From Corallococcus sp. (GTDB lineage Bacteria; Bacillota; Clostridia; Christensenellales; CAG-314), in assembly GCA_023663205.1 (NCBI GenBank), contig JAMPHX010000045.1:1-11175 (forward strand): a stretch of DNA of 11,175 bases, written 5' to 3'. Made by a program: the position numbers and the translations under genes. Shown here in pieces: positions 5,971-11,175 of this stretch. Each line of letters starts with the position of its first letter. Position 1 is the stretch's first letter. The notes below the pieces were generated by a model that was not told the origin of the DNA, made no database searches, and saw only the letters and a list, made by a program, of their open reading frames with translations.

Positions 5971-7500
5971 TTATTGATTACCCTCTTGCGCGTCGGCGTC
6001 GGAAATATCCGTTTCCGCTCTGCTATCGGCACTGTCGGCGTCGGACATAATGAATTCGCTTTCGCTATTGCTTTCGTCCGTCATTACGATATCTTTTTCG
6101 GGCGTTTCCTTCTTGACGGGTTTGCGCGCCGGTATACCCTGCGACAGATAGTCGGGGTTTACAAACCGCACGTTGGAACCTATCCATTTGAGCGGAATCT
6201 TGTCGGTTTCGCCGTTGCGGTGCTTGGCGACAATCAAACTGACGTCCTCATTGGATTTATCCTCGGTGTTTTCGCGGTGAATAAACATTACTATATCGGC
6301 GTCCTGCTCTATTGCTCCCGATTCACGCAGGTCGGAAAGCACCGGCTCGCTTGCGCCCTCGCCCTTCGACTTGATGTTGCGTATTTCCGTGTCGCGCTTC
6401 AACTGCGAAAGCGCAAGCACGGGAACATTGAGTTCCTTTGCCATTATCTTGAAAGAACGCGTAATGTTTGCCACCTCGTTTTGACGGCTTTCGGCATCGC
6501 GGTCGCTTTGCATAAGTCCTATGTAGTCGACGACAATCATATCGAGTTGCTTTTGCATTTTGAGTCTGCGGCACTGCGAAAGAATTTCCGCAGGACGCAC
6601 GTTGGGGTTGTCGTTGCCGTACAAGTGCATTGTTTCGGAAATAAGGTTGTTGGCTATCTGCAATTTGTGAATATCCTGTTCGCCTCTTTCCAAACGTCCG
6701 CTCTTTATGTTGCCGAGCGGTACGCCCGACATTGCTGAAAGCAGCCTTTCGAGCAACTGTTCGTTACTCATTTCAAGAGAATATATCGCTACGTGACCGC
6801 CGTTTTTGGCAATGTTTTCCACAATATTCATCATCATTGCGCTTTTGCCGCCGCCCGGACGCGCCGCAAGGACGATAAGTTCTCCGCCGTGAAACCCGTT
6901 TGTCAAGTTGTCAAGCCTTCTGAAACCCGTTTCCAGACCGTGGAATTTGTCGGGATTTTCGTAACGCTCGGTGATTTTGACAAGGGTACGCGCCGTCTGC
7001 GTGCTAAGTTCCACCAAGCCGGATGCGGAGCCCTTTTGCGATAACTCGAATATTCGCTCCTCGGCATACGTAATTGCGCTTTCGCTGCTGTCGGTACTGT
7101 ACGCGCGTTTGGTAACTTCGCCGCAAATATCGATGAGGCGACGCATTGTGGAAGCGCGCTTGACGATTTTGAGATACTCCTCGAAGCGCGCCGTACCCGG
7201 CAAGGCGTCGTTTAGCAAAGTTATGTAATCGATATCTCCCACCTGCGCCAATGTTTTGTTGCGGCGCAAAGCGTCCACTACCGTTGCAAAGTTGACGGTG
7301 AGGTTCTGCGCCGAAATGCGCTTCATTGCGGCAAATATTTCTTGGTGGTTTTTTTGATAAAAATCGCTTTCCTCCAATTGCGAAATTATTTCCAACTGCA
7401 TATCGGTGTTTCGCAAAATACAGCACAGAAGATTGCGCTCCGACTCGACGCTGTTGGGCAATGTCACATAAGCCTGTTGTGTGTTATTATTTTCGGGCAT
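5971..7500 (-). CDS. dnaB: Replicative DNA helicase DnaB
   Basis: Hexameric 5'-3' helicase that unwinds DNA at the replication fork and works with primase, 509 aa. The N-terminal primase-interacting domain (about 12-120) begins with the typical PNSVESERNLLCCIL. The RecA-like ATPase domain (about 180-450) shows Walker A ARPGGGKSA (213-221), Walker B MIVVDYIGLM (321-330), LSQLKRDTE (364-372), SDLRESGAIEQDADIVMFIHR (start 389) and the arginine-finger region KHRNG (426-430). There is no intein. Residues 465-509 form a tail with 15 Asp/Glu in 45 positions, beyond the conserved core. ATG 7498-7500 is preceded by AAGGAGA at 8 nt spacing. It follows the antiporter stop by 21 bp and is cotranscribed with it and with glnS. 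Confidence 0.97.
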   Translation of the reverse strand: MPENNNTQQAYVTLPNSVESERNLLCCILRNTDMQLEIISQLEESDFYQKNHQEIFAAMKRISAQNLTVNFATVVDALRRNKTLAQVGDIDYITLLNDALPGTARFEEYLKIVKRASTMRRLIDICGEVTKRAYSTDSSESAITYAEERIFELSQKGSASGLVELSTQTARTLVKITERYENPDKFHGLETGFRRLDNLTNGFHGGELIVLAARPGGGKSAMMMNIVENIAKNGGHVAIYSLEMSNEQLLERLLSAMSGVPLGNIKSGRLERGEQDIHKLQIANNLISETMHLYGNDNPNVRPAEILSQCRRLKMQKQLDMIVVDYIGLMQSDRDAESRQNEVANITRSFKIMAKELNVPVLALSQLKRDTEIRNIKSKGEGASEPVLSDLRESGAIEQDADIVMFIHRENTEDKSNEDVSLIVAKHRNGETDKIPLKWIGSNVRFVNPDYLSQGIPARKPVKKETPEKDIVMTDESNSESEFIMSDADSADSRAETDISDADAQEGNQ

Positions 7501-7521
7501 TGTTATTTTCTCCTTAGAATG

Positions 7522-8580
7522 TTAAGCCTTGCCTGCTACTAATTGGTAAATCAAAAATCCGATATATCCGCCGTATATCACAAGGCACGAAATACCCTGC
7601 GCGCGGTAGGTGCGCTTCTTGATAATGACAGGAAGACCCACAATGGCAAGCACTGCCAATATAAACGCTACCGTTACTACCGTAGTAAGCATTTCCTCAG
7701 GTAAAATTTTGAGTCCGCCGCTTATGCAGCCGCTTCCGCCCGTAATAAGTGTGGCGTTAAGTATGTTTGCGCCTATTACGTTGCCGAGAGATATTTCCGT
7801 ATTGTTCTTTTTGAGAGAGGTAAGTGCCGTTACCAACTCCGGAAGACTCGTGCCTATGGCAACTACCATAAGCGCGATAACCGCTTGCGAAACGCCTAAT
7901 TTGGTGCAAAGTCCGCTTACCGACGACACCATAAGGTTTGCTCCGACGGCAATGCCTGCCGCCCCCAAAACAAACAGCAATATCATAAGCCACGCTTTTT
8001 TGTCGGCATATTTGGCATATTCGTCGTCATCTTTGTTTGACGCTTCCTCTGGAGAAAGTTCGCACTCGACAGACTGCATATTGCTTTGACGCTTGTTATC
8101 CCGCAGCGCGGTTGCTATGTTGTAGGCAAAGTATCCTACGCAAATTACAATTAGCACTATGCACTGCCAAAGTTTTACTTCGCCGAATATACTGAACACC
8201 AACAGCAATACTACCGAACCGAGCAATATCAGGTATTTGGGCATAAACTCTTTGCGCCCGACTTTTGCGGGAGACGCAGTCATTGTTATGGCAAGCACAA
8301 GCGATGTATTACACATTATGCTTCCGAAAGCGTTACCCACCGCAATTGCCGTTCCGCCGCTTGCCGACGCCGTATATGACGTAAAAAGTTCCGGCAATGT
8401 GGTTCCGAGCGACACTAATGTTGCTCCTATCAACATCTTGGGCATTTTTGTTTTGACGGCAATCCATATTGCCGAATCCACAAACTTATCGCCGCCGAAA
8501 ATAATAAGCATCATTCCGACGATAAGCGCGCCTATAAGCAAAAAGACGTTACTTTCGCCGTTTAAAAATGCATCGAACAT
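7522..8580 (-). CDS. Na+/Ca2+ antiporter, CaCA family (YrbG-like)
   Basis: A 352-aa inner-membrane exchanger, expected to move calcium out in exchange for sodium (or a related cation). About ten hydrophobic segments are visible. Both alpha repeats, which form the ion-binding site, are intact: GATLVSLGTTLPEL (52-65) with GNAFGSIMCN (82-91), and ALMVVAIGTSLPEL (236-249) with SLGNVIGANILN (264-275), including the key Glu of each LPE. A charged loop at about 158-195, rich in Asp, Glu and Lys, separates the halves. ATG 8578-8580 is preceded by AGGAGA about 6 nt upstream. It is the first gene of the operon with dnaB and glnS. The exact cation cannot be read from sequence. Confidence 0.93.
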   Translation of the reverse strand: MFDAFLNGESNVFLLIGALIVGMMLIIFGGDKFVDSAIWIAVKTKMPKMLIGATLVSLGTTLPELFTSYTASASGGTAIAVGNAFGSIMCNTSLVLAITMTASPAKVGRKEFMPKYLILLGSVVLLLVFSIFGEVKLWQCIVLIVICVGYFAYNIATALRDNKRQSNMQSVECELSPEEASNKDDDEYAKYADKKAWLMILLFVLGAAGIAVGANLMVSSVSGLCTKLGVSQAVIALMVVAIGTSLPELVTALTSLKKNNTEISLGNVIGANILNATLITGGSGCISGGLKILPEEMLTTVVTVAFILAVLAIVGLPVIIKKRTYRAQGISCLVIYGGYIGFLIYQLVAGKA

Positions 8581-8624
8581 TGTTTCTCCTTTGTCTGCGC
8601 CGAGTTTTTGCGCACATATAAAGT

Positions 8625-8653
8625 ATTATACATTTTTTTTGCTCATATTGCAA
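8625..8653 (-). promoter_or_regulatory. Promoter of the antiporter-dnaB-glnS operon
   Basis: On the minus strand, TTGCAA (8648-8653) and a perfect TATAAT (8625-8630) are 17 bp apart, with a run of eight A in the spacer. The predicted start near 8618 leaves a leader of about 38 nt before the ATG at 8580. No other good promoter was noticed inside the operon. Confidence 0.8.
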
Positions 8654-8770
8654 TGGATTAAACCCAAGTTTTCGCCTAATATATTGCGTGAGTGGATTAT
8701 ATTTTGCGTGACTGCTGACAAAAACGAAAGTTCATCGAAGCAAATGCGTAGTCGCAGTTTTTCCGCGAGT

Positions 8771-8816
8771 ATGCTTTTGCAGCATCTTTGCACGCTTGCA
8801 AGCGGCGTCCGCAAAG
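8771..8816 (-). terminator. Tandem hairpins after vanW-like gene, possible terminator
   Basis: Two adjacent hairpins lie 20 bp after the stop codon at 8836. The first (8786-8816) has CTTTGC/GCAAAG and ACGC/GCGT stems with a 2-nt bulge, 10 bp in total. The second (8771-8785) has a 5-bp ATGCT/AGCAT stem. No U tract follows, so intrinsic termination is doubtful; it may be a weak or Rho-assisted terminator or a 3'-end stabiliser. Confidence 0.35.
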
Positions 8817-8835
8817 TACCCGCAATAGGCGAGAA

Positions 8836-10089
8836 TTATATCTCCGACGTTTCCGCAGGACGCTGTTTTGCACCGCGCGCAACAACCTTATCTACCCTTT
8901 TGTAGACGTTAGCGCGTATGCGTTGTTTTTTTACGAGTTTGCCGCCGTCGTAATACAGCAGATACGATTGACTCTTTACATAGTCGCTTCCGCCTGTTAC
9001 CACTTTGGTTTGGTCGTCGTATATCAGTTCCGGAAAATCGCTGCCAGCAGTAACATATACCGTTTGATACGGCACGCGCTCGACTTCGATGCTTTGGCGC
9101 ACTATCCTGTACTTGTTCGGAACTCCGTACACGGTAAACGTAATCTGCCTATCGGCGGACGAAGCGTCGATATAAAGTTTGCCGCCGCTGTCATTTGTAA
9201 ACTTCAAATCCGCAGTGCCGTAACTTACCATAGCGTCAAACCCTGCCGCAACGTATGACGACACCAGTGTATGCTGGTGCAATTCGTCGGGGCTGAGATT
9301 GGCAAGGAGAAGCGCATTGTACAGCGTTGTCGAAACCTGACACACGCCGCCGCCTACGCCCTCGACGTATTTGCCGTAGGAAATTACCTTGGCATTTTTG
9401 AACCCGTTTTTCTCCGCTCGGTCGCCTACCGTGTCGTTGAAAGAAAACTGCGCGCCTTCTTCCAAAACCGTACCTTTTATCCGTTTGACGGCAAGCGCGA
9501 CGTTGTGACTGCGGTTTGCTCCGCTACTTGCATACGATGTGGTAAAGACTGCCTTTTTGACAACGGTCTTTTTGAGGTCGGCAACGCTGACAGCCTTTAT
9601 TGTATCAACCGGTATTTCGATGTCGGTTTGTCCGCCGAAAATAGTTGCAAACAACTTATCCTCATTTACCTTGCGTCCGTTCCTGCCTTCGGTAAATACA
9701 AATTTGTCATCTTTTTGCGGAGTAAACTCAACGGTTGCATCTACCGCTTGACGGTTGCAATGCGCTTCTATATCGTCAAGCAGACTTTTGAATCCGCAAA
9801 GCACGTAGCAGACGCTTTCTCTTGAAGTAAAACCGCTTTTTACAAGACTGTTTACGTAATTGCATTTGGCGTCAAGCCCGTAGTAAACCTTGCGTGCCTC
9901 TTTTTGGTTTGCCGTAAGGTTTGTCAAATTGGTTTCCAAATTGTAATCCCAAACTTTGTCGCCGTAATGCAGACGCAGTTTTACGTTCCACGGCTTTTCC
10001 GCATAGGCGTTTGTCCCCAAAAACAAAACCGCGCCCGTCATAAGAATGACAAGCGCAATTGCAAATGTAAGTTTATATTTTATTTTCAT
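8836..10089 (-). CDS. Secreted VanW family protein with G5 domain
   Basis: A 417-aa envelope protein. A basic N-terminus and hydrophobic stretch (about 7-24) ending near AYA-EK (28-31) make a signal peptide or anchor. Residues about 65-165 resemble the putative peptidoglycan-binding domain often found before VanW. The VanW domain (about 180-315) shows FSFNDTVGDR (215-224) and GVGGGVCQVSTTLYNA (244-259). A G5 domain follows (about 335-405: VPYQTVYV, a central GG-SDY, and the final RVDKVVARG). VanW proteins were named from vancomycin operons, but this architecture is common in Clostridia and does not itself indicate resistance; no vanH/A/X genes are near. A cell-wall-associated role is inferred. 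ATG 10087-10089 overlaps the upstream PHP stop (ATGA), with only a weak AAAGGG before it, so translation is probably coupled. Confidence 0.92.
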   Translation of the reverse strand: MKIKYKLTFAIALVILMTGAVLFLGTNAYAEKPWNVKLRLHYGDKVWDYNLETNLTNLTANQKEARKVYYGLDAKCNYVNSLVKSGFTSRESVCYVLCGFKSLLDDIEAHCNRQAVDATVEFTPQKDDKFVFTEGRNGRKVNEDKLFATIFGGQTDIEIPVDTIKAVSVADLKKTVVKKAVFTTSYASSGANRSHNVALAVKRIKGTVLEEGAQFSFNDTVGDRAEKNGFKNAKVISYGKYVEGVGGGVCQVSTTLYNALLLANLSPDELHQHTLVSSYVAAGFDAMVSYGTADLKFTNDSGGKLYIDASSADRQITFTVYGVPNKYRIVRQSIEVERVPYQTVYVTAGSDFPELIYDDQTKVVTGGSDYVKSQSYLLYYDGGKLVKKQRIRANVYKRVDKVVARGAKQRPAETSEI

Positions 10090-10901
10090 ACTTTCAGTAC
10101 CCTTTCGGCGAATTTCGTAAGCGAAAAATCTTTGCTGCCGATATCCACGCCGTGCATACTGTCGTGATAGTCGCTGCCGCCGGTGATTGCCAACTTGTAT
10201 TTTTTCGCCATTTTGCCGTAAAATTTGCGCTCGGCGTTAGTATGAGTAAAATACTCCGCTTCGATACCTTTTAGCCCGATTTTCACCAACAGACGCAAAA
10301 AGTTTTCAAACTCGCTTGCGCTCATACGCAGATATTTGGGATGGGCAAGCACGGCAACGCCGTTGAATCTGTTTATCAGAGATATTGCTTCTGCGGGAGT
10401 TAACCGCTTGACGTCGGCGTAACACGGTTTTCCGTTGCCTATATACAGTTCAAAAGCGTCCGCAACGCTTTGACAGTAGCCCTTTTTGACCATTTCTCTG
10501 GCTATATCCGGTCTGCCTACGCTTTTGCCTTCCTTTTCCAAGGAGGACAAATCTATCTCCATGCCGTGCTGTCTGAGTTTTTCCGCAAGCAATACGTTTC
10601 GGCGGTTGCGCAAATCGGCAAGACGACATATTTCCGCGGCAAATCCGTCGGCGGAAATATCCATTCCGTACCCCAAAATATGCACTTCCATACCGTCCGA
10701 CACGGTGGAAATTTCTATTCCGATAATAACTTTGACGCCAGACCTATCACCCTCGGCAACCGCATCGACTACGCCCGATACTGTATCGTGGTCGGTAAGC
10801 GCAATGCAGTCCAAGTGTTTTTCTTTTGCACGACGTACTATTTGCGCGGGAGAAAGTATCCCGTCGGAACAGTTGCTGTGTAAATGTAAATCGCATTTCA
10901 T
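10086..10901 (-). CDS. PHP-domain phosphoesterase (RNase AM / TrpH-like)
   Basis: A 271-aa cytoplasmic metal-dependent phosphoesterase. Characterised relatives (E. coli YciV/RNase AM and related 3',5'-nucleoside bisphosphate phosphatases) remove nucleotides from RNA 5' ends or dephosphorylate 3',5'-bisphosphates. Metal-ligand motifs are all present: DLHLHSNCSDG (4-14), TDHDT (36-40), Glu63, His74, AHP (186-188) and GSDYH (242-246). GRPDIARE (129-136) is the usual insert region, with Asp where many relatives have His. Start ATG 10899-10901 puts DLHLH at residues 4-8, as is typical; an in-frame ATG at 11043-11045 would add 48 residues without similarity, upstream of the promoter. The ribosome binding site is weak (GGGTAA). 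The stop overlaps the next gene by ATGA. The precise substrate is not determinable here. Confidence 0.92.
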   Translation of the reverse strand: MKCDLHLHSNCSDGILSPAQIVRRAKEKHLDCIALTDHDTVSGVVDAVAEGDRSGVKVIIGIEISTVSDGMEVHILGYGMDISADGFAAEICRLADLRNRRNVLLAEKLRQHGMEIDLSSLEKEGKSVGRPDIAREMVKKGYCQSVADAFELYIGNGKPCYADVKRLTPAEAISLINRFNGVAVLAHPKYLRMSASEFENFLRLLVKIGLKGIEAEYFTHTNAERKFYGKMAKKYKLAITGGSDYHDSMHGVDIGSKDFSLTKFAERVLKV

Positions 10902-10928
10902 AAGTTTTACCCGTATTTGTAAATTACC

Positions 10929-10948
10929 GAGATAGTTATCGTTATCTC
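10929..10948 (-). promoter_or_regulatory. Inverted repeat in the PHP gene leader
   Basis: GAGATA (10929-10934) and TATCTC (10943-10948) form a 6-bp stem with an 8-nt loop. It lies just downstream of the predicted start near 10961, and the minus strand here repeats GATAAC twice. It could be an operator or a leader hairpin. The match is short and may be chance. Confidence 0.3.
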
Positions 10949-10967
10949 TGCAATCGGTTATATAATA

Positions 10968-10996
10968 AGTATAACATATTTTCCGTCCGTTTTCAA
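10968..10996 (-). promoter_or_regulatory. Promoter of the PHP-VanW operon
   Basis: On the minus strand, TTGAAA (10991-10996) and TATACT (10968-10973) are 17 bp apart. The predicted start near 10961 leaves a leader of about 60 nt. The -35 box overlaps the stop codon (10993-10995) of the broken IS30 reading frame, so the remnant ends exactly at this promoter. Confidence 0.75.
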
Positions 10997-11145
10997 GGTT
11001 TATGCGTAATTTTACTAAACTGTCGAACGGTTTTTGTGCTTGCATTCCTACCTACTAATCTTGCAATTTCTCTGTAACTTTTGCCTTTTTTGTAAAATTC
11101 TCGTATACAACAACGCTCTTCTATGGTAAGATGATGGTAGTTCAT
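10993..11145 (-). pseudogene. IS30-family transposase, N-terminal remnant
   Basis: Reading ATG 11143-11145 on the minus strand gives 50 codons. The first 37 are a clear IS30 transposase start: MNYHHLTIEERCCIREFY, then KKGKSYREIARLVGRNAST, the helix-turn-helix that binds the element's ends. IS30 proteins normally continue VSREIKRN and on through a DDE catalytic domain to more than 300 residues. Here similarity stops near 11035 and the frame ends at TGA 10993-10995, so the catalytic part is absent and the copy cannot transpose. An AAGGAG ribosome binding site (about 11153-11158) is kept. The left terminal repeat is not identifiable and probably lies beyond 11175. The rest of the element was deleted or the fragment was carried in by a rearrangement. 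Confidence 0.82.
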
Positions 11146-11175
11146 ATAAATGCTCCTTGGTAAGAAACTTGTTGC

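Noticed and set aside
5946..6032. N-terminal extension of glnS by 29 codons
   Set aside because: It would overlap the end of dnaB; the ATG at 5945 has a good GGAGAAG and gives the normal family N-terminus.
5974..6738. Plus-strand open frame of 254 codons opposite dnaB
   Set aside because: Antisense to well-conserved DnaB motifs; no domain or plausible ribosome binding site.
8626..8814. Small minus-strand frame in the gap before the antiporter
   Set aside because: No ribosome binding site or motif, overlaps two hairpins and the operon promoter, and a rival frame covers the same bases.
8159..8905. Plus-strand open frame of 248 codons across the antiporter start and the gap
   Set aside because: Mostly antisense to the antiporter and crossing its promoter; no family resemblance.
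8836..10089. Vancomycin resistance locus
   Set aside because: Only a VanW/G5 protein is present; no ligase, dehydrogenase, dipeptidase or sensor-regulator pair is nearby.
10902..11045. N-terminal extension of the PHP protein by 48 codons
   Set aside because: It lies upstream of and across the predicted promoter and transcript start, shows no similarity, and the family starts just before DLHLH.

Overview
The window looks like chromosome from an uncultured, probably gut-associated member of the Clostridia (Bacillota). Evidence for this is moderate. The promoters are near-consensus TTGACA/TATAAT with 16-17 bp spacers, the ribosome binding sites are AGGAGA/GGAGGT-like, the alanyl-tRNA synthetase is the short type with a Cys cluster, and there are a VanW/G5 wall protein, zinc-ribbon membrane proteins and an IS30 remnant. 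No 16S gene or other decisive marker is present. Every supported gene is on the minus strand, so transcription runs from high to low coordinates.

From the right edge, in transcription order: (1) 10993-11145 is the start of an IS30-family transposase that breaks off after about 37 recognisable codons. (2) 8836-10901 is a two-gene operon, a PHP-domain phosphoesterase overlapping a secreted VanW/G5 wall protein by an ATGA, with its promoter at 10968-10996 touching the end of the IS30 remnant. (3) 4311-8580 is a three-gene operon with a promoter at 8625-8653: a CaCA-type Na+/Ca2+ antiporter, replicative helicase dnaB and glutaminyl-tRNA synthetase glnS, with gaps of 21 and 25 bp. (4) 2446-4186 is a two-gene operon with a promoter at 4266-4294: a soluble protein of seven zinc ribbons, then a membrane protein with three zinc ribbons and four membrane segments. 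They overlap by 17 bp, the second starts at GTG, and a perfect 11-bp stem terminator follows. (5) 2445-1756 is a 690-bp stretch without a convincing gene. It holds diverged direct and inverted repeats, an excellent alaS promoter and a hairpin-containing alaS leader. (6) alaS runs from 1755 off the left edge.

Most genes are housekeeping (translation, replication, ion transport, nucleotide turnover, envelope). The least explained parts are the zinc-ribbon pair, whose job cannot be named from sequence; the repeat-rich region upstream of alaS; a Trp-to-Gly change in a conserved AlaRS motif; and the IS30 fragment beside a promoter. I did not find a clear defence system, CRISPR array, tRNA, rRNA or prophage.
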